From Sipunculus nudus (Eukaryota > Annelida > Sipuncula > Golfingiida > Sipunculidae), in NCBI GenBank assembly GCA_026874595.1, contig CM049318.1, positions 35,795,956 through 35,859,955 on the forward strand: a stretch of DNA of 64,000 nt, given 5' to 3'. A program made the translations under genes and the position numbers. Numbering within the stretch: the first letter of the stretch is position 1; each line of letters begins with the position of its first letter. Below, piece by piece: positions 11,806 through 21,954 of the stretch. The notes under the pieces were generated by a model that did not search any database, was not told the origin of the DNA, and saw nothing but the letters and a program-made list of their open reading frames with translations.

Positions 11806-12379
11806 GGACTCTGGTTCTTGAGAGACCCATTCATCTTCAAACTAAAAACACATGAGTAACTACCAACCGAAAAGACATTACGTAAATATATGCTCCATAT
11901 GTTGACCCATTACGTAAATCTAGCTCCATGTGTTCATACATGAATCCTATGGCGAAACCTGGAAACACTCGATGTTCCAATCAAAGTTTCTACCAGTTGA
12001 AATTCTCGCCCATCCTGTAACTAAAAATTTTTATGTATTACCATTTATACATATGCGACGCCCAATAGAATTCTCAAAATCATACTTTCAGAATAGAATT
12101 AATCTTCTAGAGATTTTTCTTCTTCTTGTCTTGTTTTGATTACTGTTTGCTAATTTAAATAATGTTAGAATATTATTTTCTCACAAGTAATGCCGATAAT
12201 GTTCCAGTTAATATTAAAAGCCCCATTCCAAAATTAAAAAAAATGATAAAACACAACAACCGGAAGCAATATATTTTTTTCACATGTAACATATATGTAA
12301 GATCAAATTTTAGAGGTAGAGGAAAAATACCGGATTTCATGGTTGATTAACTCCCATACTTGGGTCTCCGACATGTGGC

Positions 12380-12483
12380 CGCAGCCGGACCTCCCTGGCC
12401 CGACCTCTTCTGGGGCGGACACCCCGCTATAACGGACAAATCGTCCGGTCCCGTGACTGTCCGGCCCAGAGGGGTTTCACTGT
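12380..12483 (-). mobile_element. End of a CAGTGAAACC-type DNA transposon
   Basis: Read on the minus strand it begins CAGTGAAACCCCTCTGGGCC, then GGACAGTCACGGGACCGGAC and GTCCGTTATAGCGGGG. This is the widespread element type that starts CAGTGAAACCTC and has repeated GTCCG...TATAG motifs (established knowledge of such termini). Only this end is visible. It is much more GC-rich than its flanks. Confidence 0.6.
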
Positions 12484-12512
12484 ATGTTAAATTTGTCTTT
12501 CATTACCAATAG

Positions 12513-12558
12513 GAAGCAGTCTCAATGGAACGAGGATGAAGGCTACTATCAATACGTG
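12513..12558 (+). CDS. Putative second coding exon of the same gene
   Basis: A 46-nt exon between an AATAG acceptor (AG at 12511-12512) and a GTG|GTAAAT donor (GT at 12559-12560). Its first base completes the GC left by exon 1 to make GCG (Ala). The remaining 15 codons read KQSQWNEDEGYYQYV, with no stop. The phase match, acidic/aromatic composition and splice sites on both sides support a real exon. The other two phases would hit a stop or give poor sequence. The next exon must begin in phase 0, but I could not find it; the following 45 kb is repeat-dense. Confidence 0.5.
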
Positions 12559-13185
12559 GTAAATTACTTTTTAGTCTGTGTATTTTCCGGGTCTGTTTTT
12601 CTTTTGCACCGTCACGGGTATAAGAAATATCTAGTTTTACATCAGTAATGTGTGCAGTAACTGAGGCTATGTCAAACATTTCACGTTTCGCGAGGTATTC
12701 GCATTTTACTTATCTACAAGGTGTGATTTGTTTTGTTCAATTTTTAATGCCAATAACAGTGTACAATTGACTCAACGTTAATGATTTTACGGTCTCACAA
12801 TATTCCTGGCTATACAACCTGAACATATGCGGTAACTTAATTGATATAGATAAAGGTTATTGCCATACTAATAATAATTTATTTCATAAAGTTTTATTCT
12901 TCCAATCTTTCATAGCCTTGTGCTTGCATATACTCTATTCTTGCATATTTCGATATTTCAAAAGAAGCTGTATCTAACGATGGACATTCTCCTCTATTTC
13001 TAGTCTGATCTATATAGTGTATAATTATCAAAAGAATTAAGTTTCTAAAACAGATCCATCTATTACACCTCATAAAACAGTTGTTAAATTTATAACAATA
13101 TCAAACCATTTACTTTTGAAGCAAATGTGCAAAACATTTATAAAAATGCAAATATTAAATTGTTTTCCTGAGAAAACTGTACCGG

Positions 13186-13445
13186 ATGAATGTTGAAACG
13201 AAAATAATAGAACTTTTTTATATGTCTGTGATTATGTCAGTGCTAACATTCTGCATTACAAGCTGGTTCGGAAATTACAATACAGCATCAAAAAAGAAAC
13301 TGAGAAGAATTTTTCGTGCAGGGATAAAGTTGGTTCTCAAGAATATAAAGCTGCTGATTGAACTCCATTGCTGCTGTGTCACACGAAAGGCACAGTCTAT
13401 CAGGGCTGATTTACGCTCCTAACACAGCGCGTGACCTCCCGGCCC
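13186..13445 (+). pseudogene. LINE ORF2 C-terminal fragment (jockey/CR1-like reverse transcriptase end)
   Basis: The open frame 13186-13422 includes SVIMSVLTFCITSWFGN followed by KKKLRRIFRAGIKLV and, after a gap, RKAQSI. This matches the conserved stretch just after the RT domain of many animal non-LTR retrotransposons (pattern S.IESVLTF.I..W.GN....K.KL.RI...A.K...). Downstream, a shifted frame resembles the usual HPL...LLPSG end. Stops and shifts show it is dead. Probably the same insertion extends to the (CTTAT)n tail at 14348. Confidence 0.65.
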
Positions 13446-13603
13446 GGTGACCTTCCACTCACACGCTGTGAGAAATAGCAGGATGTTTCAGGTTTCGCAA
13501 CACCTAGTCAGTTTGCGCTGCATAAAGTAAAATCTAGTTGGCTCTGTGTTTAAACAACTGGAAGAAGAAATCTTATTCGCTTAGCGTGTAAACAAACAAA
13601 GCT

Positions 13604-13783
13604 ATGCCCGTGGCAAGCTCGGGTTGCACGGCAATACAGGAAATATGCAGACTGTCGGGGATAACTGACCTCAGGCAAGTCAGTGTAGAGACCATGTTAA
13701 AAGTTGACGATATCATCGTGTGTAATCAAGAGGGGGCGGAAAAATCTGTGCTACCAAGCGCTTTCAACAGCAGTGTAAAGTGA
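13604..13783 (+). CDS. Small ORF, 59 codons, unidentified
   Basis: ATG at 13604 to TGA at 13783. The peptide starts MPVASSGCTAIQEICRLSG and ends in PSAFNSSVK. It uses a balanced codon set in one of the more GC-rich stretches of this area and shows no low complexity. I recognise no family. It lies downstream of the LINE C-terminal fragment, inside what may be that element's 3' region, so it may be a chance frame in transposon sequence or a captured fragment. Evidence is open length and composition only. Confidence 0.2.
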   Translation: MPVASSGCTAIQEICRLSGITDLRQVSVETMLKVDDIIVCNQEGAEKSVLPSAFNSSVK

Positions 13784-14099
13784 CCGGTACCTCGAAGAAC
13801 ATCCGATTGTGCATGGTGATACCTGCAATGTGTTTGGTTAAATATTACGCAGGGGGCATTCCACAGAGACAGCACCGCCTGGTGGCCAAACCTGACCGCT
13901 ACCTCGGTTTAATGCAACGGATAGTGTAGCGAATATTTGAGCGTAGCGTAACCGCTGCTTATGGAGCGTAGGGCTGATTCTACACATGAACTGTCTTGTT
14001 TGTATGATTACCAGCGGTCGGGAAAACGACTAAGGGCTGAACATTGCCACACATCAAGATACAGTAAAAGTATCAGACCCGCTAGTATTAGATTTTAGT

Positions 14100-14348
14100 A
14101 TTAGGAATTGTATATATTTTATATATTATAGATCAGCTCACTCTTGCGTATGTATAATACCTGTTGCTATAATGCCCGTGATATACTTAATATAATGCCA
14201 GTGATGTGCTATAATTATCTGTGATGAGCTATAATGTGTGAACTTGATTCATGTACAATACCTATAGGTGTCTATACATGTGCTGTAAATGCTTGCGAAT
14301 CGAATCTCATGCCTTGCATTATAAATAAAGGCTTATCTTATCTTATCT
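14100..14348 (+). mobile_element. LINE 3' tail with short terminal repeat
   Basis: Ends AATAAAGGCTTATCTTATCTTATC, i.e. a poly-A-signal-like AATAAA followed by a short (CTTAT)n run, the usual 3' end of several animal LINE clades. Upstream, ATAATGCCCGTGAT, ATAATGCCAGTGAT and ATAATTATCTGTGATGAGCTATAATG form a degenerate ~30-bp repeat. Confidence 0.6.
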
Positions 14349-14704
14349 TTTTGCTCATACAAGTTGTCAATATCTGCTCATAGTATTGTTTAACCTTGCA
14401 TTAGGTTCAGAATAAGTGTTGTAAATTTTATAAAGAAGCATAAATGTCCTTATAGTCGAGTTCTACACCTGGAACATATGTTGCTAATTAAGGCAGAAAT
14501 GGCCCTCATCCCTTGTTTTTTTAGACAAGAATATATGCTTTTTGTCGGTTAAACTAAAACTTTAAAATCACCATTATTGAACAAAAAGGAGTGTGGATCT
14601 ATATTGTTTTTCCTTTGCCCCTTGACACTTTTTAAACTTGGCAACAAAGGCATGTCATCTTAACAAATGAATTCCTGACAATATTTTTTTCAACCCAAAA
14701 TATA

Positions 14705-15215
14705 AATAGTATTACCTTACCTGCATGATCAAACAGATCATTCCTGGTCTTACCCATCCACATACCCCCTCACATTTTTCAAAATTTATAAGACCTTAAT
14801 CCAGTTCATAAATAAGGATGGATAGTTGTGTTTTCTTAACACTGCTATTATAAAATTATATTCTACTGAATCAAATGCCTTTTAAAAATCCGTACTCATC
14901 AATATTCCTGGAATGTCTTTTGTTCTTGTGTATTCTAACAAATTTTGAAAATCAGATTATCCGACAATCTATCTATTTGAATGTGTCCTGTTTGACTGCC
15001 ACTTATGATATCTGGTAAAATTTGTTTTAGTCTTAAGGAAAGTGTTTTTGATAAAATTATGTAATCTAAGTTAAATAATGATGTAGGTCTCCAATTTTTT
15101 TAATTATGTTCTGTCCTACCCTTTATCAATTAGTGTAATCACAGCCTGCTTTTGTGAGGTAGATAACTCTCCTTCTTGAAAAGCTTTATTGAAGATGCTT
15201 CAAGGAAAAAAACAG
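14705..15215 (-). pseudogene. Decayed LINE reverse-transcriptase fragment
   Basis: Read right to left, the translated pieces in order are KAFQEGELSTSQKQAVITLI (near 15190), NWRPTSLFNLDYIILSKTLS continuing to LRLKQILPDIIS and SQTGH (near 15095-14960), then STDF*KAFDSVEYNF (near 14895) and a downstream GYVDG-like stretch. This is the classical RT order for L1/Tx1-type LINEs: motif 1 (NWRP.SL.N.DY...SK), the LP..I...QTG block and the DF.KAFDSV motif. Internal stops and at least two frame changes mean it is a fossil. Its orientation is opposite to the LINE remnant at 13.2-14.3 kb and it is clearly a different family. The catalytic YADD region is not found. Confidence 0.8.
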
Positions 15216-16836
15216 GCAAGTGCCGAGGATATTTATATATACTTACTAATTATTGTACAATGTATCGCTGAAGATATTACAAAATATAGCGGAGTAGTTT
15301 CCAACTTTAGGTTCGCGTATTAATTAAGCCAGGAGTCTTCATAGAAGAAAAGCTGTATATTCAATTAATCACTGAGTGATGCTGAAATACGCAGTTATTT
15401 TTTGCTATCTTAATTACGCTTAGAAATTGAAATAAAATCGGTGACTTCCTGGCAAAAACTTGTGATCACGTCCACGGTACCAGATTACTGAGATCAGGGG
15501 GAACCGCTCTGTCAAGTGCTTCCGAAGAGAATATTTGTTTTTCTCTGTTGGTTTGTGGGTTGAGATGACAAGACCGGTCCTTGCTATGAAATATCGTCAT
15601 CTCCAAAACCATTTGGACGGATTGATTTCTAAACCAATTTTGATATCACATTAGTGAGCGGGTTTGTGTTTCACTTCCATTAGGGGAAGTTTTGCGTTGT
15701 ACCACAAGAGGCAGATGTTGAAATGAGCCAAACCATGACCTTTCCGTGATCCGACTATCTGATTCTGGAGCACACAATACGTTATAATTTGGCCAATAAA
15801 AGCGCAGCATCACCGCAGGAATTTACCGGCCACACCGGCAACTGTAGAATCACTTATCGGCACACCATATTTTGCTTGACTTGCCCAAAAAAATGGTAAA
15901 CTTTGAAACTTTCGCCGAATGGCCTTAAAATCAGGCTAGACATGCACAGTACTCATTTGTGGTAGAGCTCATATAAGTGATGCTAATTAATTGTGTATGT
16001 TCAAGCTGTACTATTAACTTCATATGTGAAGAACCATGCTGTGGGCCAGTTTGTTCCTTAGTGTGACACACCATGTGGTCAACCCACTGGACAGTCACCC
16101 CCAGTATGTGTGTCTGATGGGCCATAATAGTTTTTCTATAAATTACTAAGTATTATACATATTAGCTTCAGATTTAGAACTCTGCTAGATTCCTATAACT
16201 TTATTTAATTCTGTTTTCATCCTTGTATCTCATTTAGTGGTGCTGCAATTATGATTTAATTGGATTTTCTGTGTTTGTTGATACTATTTTCTGCATTTAT
16301 AATCTTTGGGTCATTTCATGTGGATGTAAAGTTTCATTTAATTTCATATGGTAGTTTTGTATAATGTGTCAGTAACATGAGGAAACACAGATTAATTAAT
16401 TGCTGTAACAGAATGTTAATTTATGTATCTTGGCATGATCCTATCAGTGTTAATGAGCAGCCCATCAGTGTCACCCTGGTAGCATCAGGGTCAAAGTATA
16501 ATGATGCTGCCAGATGTCTGGACAGCAGCAGATTTGAATTGACCACTGAGCTGGACACATCAACGGACCAGCATGCTGTATACATGTGTTTACTGAATAC
16601 ACCAAAGTCCCTACCACTTGAGGACTTATTATTATTGTTTGTATTTTACTAATTTCCCCTAACACAAGATTCCGAGAGCGCTACAATACATTTAACATGA
16701 TGACCCTAATACATATTCATACCTATTAGATGAGAAAATTTAAAGAAAAAAGACAGCTATTGGGAGAGGGATGAAACTGAGCTATAGCTATTATTAACAT
16801 AGGTGTTGGTTTTTTAACTAACCTATTTGAATAATA
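15216..16836. other. No gene recognised
   Basis: Contains a 36-codon + strand ORF at about 16036 beginning MLWASLFLSV (signal-peptide-like) with a GTATGT donor-like site inside it, and a 91-codon open frame at 16377-16652. Neither can be linked in phase to the open frames at 16.84 kb, so I leave them uncalled. Confidence 0.35.
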
Positions 16837-16839
16837 TAG

Positions 16840-17151
16840 AAAGATGGCTACACTGCAAATAATTGCAACCCCTTACTGCCCCATCGATCCCATAAGGTAG
16901 ATGGAGATAAATATTACGATAACTATGGTAATAACGTCGCCTATTGTTATAACTGTTATATTAGGAGCTGCAAATGGACTAGTTCCTGTAATAAGTGTAG
17001 GAAATATACTTTGCATTGTGTTTTAATGTGCTCCATTGATGTATTATGTTACATAAAAACCAAAGAAAAATACCTTACGTTCCCGATTGCATGTGATGAC
17101 TTCAAATTACAATGTGAAATAAAACTTTATAATAATGCACAATACAAGTGA
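16840..17151 (+). CDS. Cys-rich open frame, exon-like, unidentified (part 1)
   Basis: 103 sense codons with no stop, beginning directly after an in-frame TAG that is also part of an acceptor-like TTTGAATAATATAG. There is no ATG near the start, so it would need splicing from upstream or represents a broken gene. The peptide has 11 cysteines, including CYNCYIRSCKWTSSCNKC, and is rich in Asn, Tyr and Lys. Within its last 17 bases a second frame opens (next entry). I recognise no family. Alternatives are a secreted Cys-rich host protein, a decayed viral or transposon surface protein, or a chance frame in AT-rich DNA; eleven Cys in a 103-codon frame argue against pure chance but do not exclude it. 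Confidence 0.35.
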   Translation, partial: KDGYTANNCNPLLPHRSHKVDGDKYYDNYGNNVAYCYNCYIRSCKWTSSCNKCRKYTLHCVLMCSIDVLCYIKTKEKYLTFPIACDDFKLQCEIKLYNNAQYK

Positions 17152-17494
17152 AATAGCACCCAGTTATTTGTCGCTCCAGTGTGTACCAAAGTTCACGGAA
17201 ACTGGTGCTCATAAACTTTTAAAACAGCCACCACTGTTGAAATTAATAAATAATACAATAAGGGTAAAATTTGCAACCTCTAATGTAAATTATATTAATA
17301 GGGCACGTTATAACACTACTGGTTTTAAACATCAGTGCAATTGTAGCTCCTTATGTAATAATTATTACAATAGGGAACACTATTATAATGGGGGTCGATA
17401 CATATGTACACAGCCTGTGCTGTATATGGTCAAACAATATATATTCTTATATATTGGCTATTTTTGTTTATTCCTCTTTTTGAGAGCCTTTTAA
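17135..17494 (+). CDS. Open frame with N-glycosylation sites and hydrophobic C-terminus, unidentified (part 2)
   Basis: 119 codons from an ATG, in the next frame relative to the preceding open frame and overlapping it by 17 bases. It continues the same composition (Asn/Tyr-rich, Cys pairs as in HQCNCSSLCNNYY). It has four N-X-S/T sequons (NTS, NNT, NTT, NCS) and a final ~22-residue hydrophobic aromatic segment (YIFLYIGYFCLFLFL) ending six residues or fewer before the stop. This looks like the ectodomain and membrane anchor of a surface glycoprotein. The frame change between the two parts suggests one broken gene or an unseen splice. No homologue is recognised. Confidence 0.35.
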   Translation: MHNTSEIAPSYLSLQCVPKFTETGAHKLLKQPPLLKLINNTIRVKFATSNVNYINRARYNTTGFKHQCNCSSLCNNYYNREHYYNGGRYICTQPVLYMVKQYIFLYIGYFCLFLFLRAF

Positions 17495-17575
17495 GCTTTT
17501 CAGAGAAAGAGAAATAACAGATCAGTCTTTCCTTTAGTTGTTTATGTTGACCTAACCAAAGCCAATTGTAAGTAT
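17495..17575 (+). pseudogene. Possible tiny LINE RT motif fragment
   Basis: A short frame reads NNRSVFPLVVYVDLTKAN, close to the VFVDLTKAFD motif of CR1/jockey-type reverse transcriptases, then diverges. Only about 20 codons match, so it could be coincidence. Confidence 0.25.
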
Positions 17576-18171
17576 TGTTTTATTTACCTGTTTTATCGAA
17601 ATAAGCAATGGTTCTTCAAGCGAGATATGCCGAAGATTTTCTTTCTGTGGCACCTTCAACGAATGAACTATATTACGAATTGGTGAAACGAAAACTTAAT
17701 TGAATTTTCTCCCCAAGCGTAAACATGTTAGACGTAATTAAAATATTTACTTCAGAGACAGAAGCTGCAAAAATGAATGCAGTTGGCTCTAGCGTAAACA
17801 TTTTTTTTTGGGTAATAATCATAAAATACGGCGTTTTGGATTTTATAACGGAAAGGCTTTGTTTTAATCCTGTTTTCTCCCTTGACGAACATAAAATTGT
17901 TAGGTGAACAATAAGCAGTAGATTGGATGTTATTTTAGTACAAGTCAAAACACTTCAGGTTTCTCATATAAGTCAATGCCACTAGCGCGGCATCAAAATA
18001 GAGGGATCCAGACGTTTGTTATGCTAGACTGCATAACGGTAAAAATACTTGGTTTATTATAGTTTAGATGTCAGTTTCATCCAACTTTATACTCTGCTCT
18101 CCTGGTTTGATGACCTTTTCATTATTGTAAGCTTTTCCCGGTTCCATAGGGAAGCATACTCATACACGCTA

Positions 18172-18345
18172 TGAAGGTTTAAAGGCGTTATTGCCCCCGC
18201 CAGGAGGGCATGCGTTCAACCCCGTTCGTGTGTGTTTGTGTGTTGTTATGTTTGTGTGTTTAGTGTGGACCAGCAAATTAACCTGGGAAATGGGTCGAAT
18301 AAGTGAATGCAAACACGGTTCGGGGACTACCCGACAATAGGGACC
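18172..18345 (-). repeat. Interspersed repeat family F, copy 3 (internally deleted)
   Basis: On the minus strand it starts CCGTGTTTGCATTCACTTATTC at its 5' end and finishes GAACGCATGCCCTCCTGG with a CGGGGGC hairpin partner, but most of the middle is missing. Confidence 0.65.
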
Positions 18346-18445
18346 CAACATGACGGAGGCTTGCGTTCCTAAGACTGCATATTTCTGGTTCTCTCTGTAT
18401 TCTGTTTGTCGACCAGTGCCGATTCACTCCTGGATGCAGGAGGCG

Positions 18446-18532
18446 CACCCTAGCTGGTGGTTAAGACTTTGACTGGGAGACATACCTCAGAAGACAGTCG
18501 GAACGGCCGGGCTCATACCCACAACTGTCTTA
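18446..18532 (+). mobile_element. tRNA-like SINE head fragment
   Basis: TAGCTGGTGGTTAAGACTTTG resembles an A box and tRNA D-arm, and GGGCTCATACCCAC about 45 bases further resembles a B box. No intact tRNA fold can be drawn, so a SINE-derived fragment is more likely than a tRNA gene. Confidence 0.4.
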
Positions 18533-18539
18533 ATAAGTC

Positions 18540-20180
18540 CTTGCTATAATGAAAACGCCACCTCATATTAATGATATTAGCAATGTTCATTAAGAATCGA
18601 TTATCAGACAAATGAACGTGTGCTGTCGTGAGCTTTATCAAAAGAAATACTCATGTTTGTTACACTGATTTAGTTGTTTGAAATCTACTTGATGGAAACT
18701 AAAAGGGGAACATGTATTCAGTGATGATTTCTACATTAAAAAAAAATGAAAAAGAAATAAATTTTCAAGTTTTATCAGAGTGTGGGTATTTATTGTATCC
18801 ACCCAAGAGCCATGGATAAATCGAGCCATGAATTTAAGCCCATGAAATAATCTAATTAGCTATACATATGTAACATATATTGTGCCCATATCCCATTTGA
18901 CATTACCTGATATAAAGACCACCGGGAGTATGTGGTGATGTAAATGGAAAGTGTGAACCGTTGACCATGAAGCCTCTTCACGGCTTCCGTAATTGTCTTA
19001 TATCAATTCCTGGTGTTGAGGAGATCAGGGTTTTCCGTAGCACCCCTGCTCCTGAATAATCATACAATCTTGAGAACATAGCAAAGTTATAACATTACTT
19101 TTATCTGTAATAATATAAAAATATATACGGCTTTCACAATTGTTGAAAAGGAGCCCAAAGTAAACTCGGATATCTGTGTATATTTTTATATATAAACTTA
19201 TAAAAATCTCTTTGTGCATATAAACAACAATACGACATAAAAATTTGCATACAAAAAGAAAGCAATATGGAATATAAAAACAATAAATAGTTTAAAAATA
19301 ATTATTGATTAAATTAATACAAGATAATCAGTAATATTGATTTAATTAATATAAGATATCAATTAATTTTAATTGTATGTTGAGCAATAATCTAAGTAAT
19401 AGCTACGAAAGTGGCTATCATAGGTATGCTTTAAAACATAAAAAAGATGTTGCATCAATATTAAATTGTGATCAACAATGAAAGAATAAAGGTGCTATAA
19501 TTTCTGAGTGTTCAATTTGAATTGGCTGTATTGAAGATAACAGATAAAATTTTCTTTGCCAAATTGATTCGCAAATTCTGCTATAAACCTGATTGAAGTT
19601 TTCACTAATGATTTATGAGGGACCGATGTTCGCATTTTTATTTGTTCATGGGGTAAAACTCAATACAACATTGAACGTTATATAACATTTTTCATCCAAT
19701 TCCCAACCGTTTCTTAGAGAAAATCTCCCATGAAAATATCTTCAGAACTCCTGGAATATTAGACATAAAAACGTGTCTGGGTAATGGAAAAAAAAAATCT
19801 GAACACCACAAGCATATTAAACAGAAAATAAAAAAAAAAAAAAACGAGAGGAATCTCTAAGGTGCAGATTTCTTAGGATTTGAGAAGTCTGATTATAATC
19901 CGTCTCGGTAGGGAGTATCGGCATGTCCAATTTTATTTCTTGTCGGGTTTTTTTTTATTTTTTTTTTTTTTTTTTTGGTTTTCGCTTTTTCGGCCGTTTG
20001 ATTTTTTTTTTCATTTCACTCGATGTAACTGCGTTGAACGCCTGCTAAAGCCAAAGTTGTTTTTGGCGGAGTAGGAGAAGACTGTGTGATCAAACCTTGA
20101 AGGAATTTGGAAACATTAATGTAAAAGAACACACATATCAGAGGGATAAATCTGGTCAACCAGATACATAAGGCCAAAGA
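18540..20180. other. AT-rich, no gene recognised
   Basis: Includes runs of A (19827-19842) and T (19948-19976). One low-complexity Phe-rich open frame at 19880-20074 follows the T run and is not a gene. Confidence 0.5.
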
Positions 20181-20185
20181 AGGCA

Positions 20186-20294
20186 TAGCTCTAAGGCACC
20201 GAACGCGTCATTTTCAACCCTCCGCATCTTCTAAAATTTCTATTTCAATCACCCGCCCATAGTGAATTTTGAAAAAAAAGGTGCCTGAGAACCA
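20186..20294. mobile_element. MITE family D (GGTTCTCAGGCACC termini), short copy
   Basis: Right end reads GGTGCCTGAGAACCATAC; the left end AAGGCACCGAACGCG is the truncated inverse. Interior blocks (CATTTTCAACCCTC, CACCCGCCC) match the longer copies at 47701-47939 and 49091-49340. It is an internally deleted derivative. Confidence 0.65.
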
Positions 20295-20739
20295 TACTTT
20301 TTTGCCCAATGCAGCTAATAAAACAAGGGACCCATGGGTCACGGCGCTCAGCTGATCCTGATTGGACTATAAATGTATCACCATTGTGATACTATATTGA
20401 GTAGATAAAGCTTAGAATAAATATCATGGTCATGTTGGGTTTTATAAAGGAATATAATGTAACATGTGAGTAAATGATATATGAAATAACCTGACTGATG
20501 GATTTATATGGAGTAAAATATAGTGGTTTATTTTTTATTTATTTGGGAGGGGTAAAAAAAGCAATTTATTTGAGCAAATATGAATGCAATGACAGTATGC
20601 TAAGCAGTGGTATAATGATGATAAGGCTATTTGTTGAAGGATCTATAGTGTATGGAAAACTGCAAGAGTTCAATTTGACAGATAAAAGGTTATGATTAAC
20701 TATACTGATGAGGGGATTTATGAATTTGTGACTGTATGA

Positions 20740-20880
20740 CATAATATCTTGACAAGATCGGTCTTGACAAGGTGCATTATTTTGATGCCCCTCACGTCTA
20801 CATATTACACAATATTGACATAATTTCTGGCATGTACATAGGTACCTATTGACAAATGGTCAACAGTACTGAACCACCTG
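20740..20880. repeat. Fragment of the ~680-bp repeat found at 22.9-24.2 kb
   Basis: Shares TAATTTCTGGCATGTACATAGG and the flanking ACAATATTGACA block with the units at ~23299 and ~23982. Confidence 0.6.
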
Positions 20881-21142
20881 GAAGGTTAAAATCTTAAAAA
20901 TATGATGAAGAGGTAATCTGGGCCATGGCTGGTTTATATGATTGAAGAAAATGTTGCAAATAATATTTGAGACCTGACCACGCCTTTCCATTGGTTACCT
21001 TTTTGATAAGCTGTTGACAGTTCAACAGTTTACTCATTTGTCTGATGAGATCCAATTTATTTGGTAAACCTTTTTTTTATCAATTTTATGATATGTATAC
21101 AGTTGCCATAACGTCCTCATTCCACAGGTGCAATGACTGGAT

Positions 21143-21175
21143 GGGGGGGGGGGGGTGGGGGGTGGGGGAGGGGTG
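21143..21175. repeat. G-rich tract
   Basis: Thirteen consecutive G followed by several G4-6 groups separated by single T or A; G-quadruplex-compatible on the + strand. Confidence 0.9.
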
Positions 21176-21685
21176 TTGTGTTATGATCATAGTTACAATG
21201 CCTCTGTCTCTCTGTAGATATTTTCTTTAATTATTAAATTTTATGCTATAGCCATAGAACTATTGTTCACAGTGCCAAGGAGCAAAGCCTCAGTGGGATG
21301 AAGAAGGGGAAGGTGAGAGTTACAACACCCTTGCATATACATACAGGATATGAAATTTAATTCAACAGTGCTTATAAAAAAAAGTTTATTCATGAACATT
21401 AAATATTTAAAACAGACAGAAAGATGGAGAAACAAAGCAAATAATTTTTTTCCCCATTCTACTGAGCCAAGAAAAATTAACAATATTTGCATTTATTCCT
21501 TTTTTTCATTACATAATTTTAATCCAAGTTTCCGAATGTTACTATAAATTGACAGTATAACATACATGTGATTGTGAATATTTCAGTTGATTCACATTTC
21601 TAAATTGCATCAACATTTATAGCTAATGTATCTAGTTTATAGTACCTGTCAACAGAATGGGATGGAGGGAGGAAGGGAGGCAATT

Positions 21686-21687
<2 letters not shown>

Positions 21688-21742
<55 letters not shown>
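21688..21742. repeat. (GA)n microsatellite
   Basis: Over 50 bp of GA, followed by degenerate GAGA-rich sequence to about 21822. It generates spurious Arg-Glu and Ser-Leu repeat frames. Confidence 0.95.
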
Positions 21743-21748
<6 letters not shown>

Positions 21749-21954
21749 AAGAAAGAGAAAAGCAGAGCAGAGAGATAGAGAGAAAGAGAGACCTAGACTG
21801 CCAGAGAGAGAGAGAAAGAGAGGCTCTCTGGTAATTACTGCCTGACCCAGCCTGACCCAGACACTCACAGTGGCAGTAGGTCAGACCTGAAGGTGTTATG
21901 TAACTGCCCAGTACACTGCATTTATACTGATCTGATGCAAACAATGAAGACATG

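Larger units (their letters stand above)
11088..12512 (+). other. Inferred intron 1
   Basis: Runs from the GTAAGT donor to an acceptor reading CATTACCAATAG. It contains the right copy of the diverged direct repeat (11641-11805), AT-rich sequence and, close to the acceptor, a DNA-transposon end at 12380-12483. Small open frames inside (65-69 codons) look incidental. Confidence 0.5.

Noticed and set aside
21632-21953. Ser-Leu and Arg-Glu repeat proteins
   Set aside because: Translations of the (GA)n tract.
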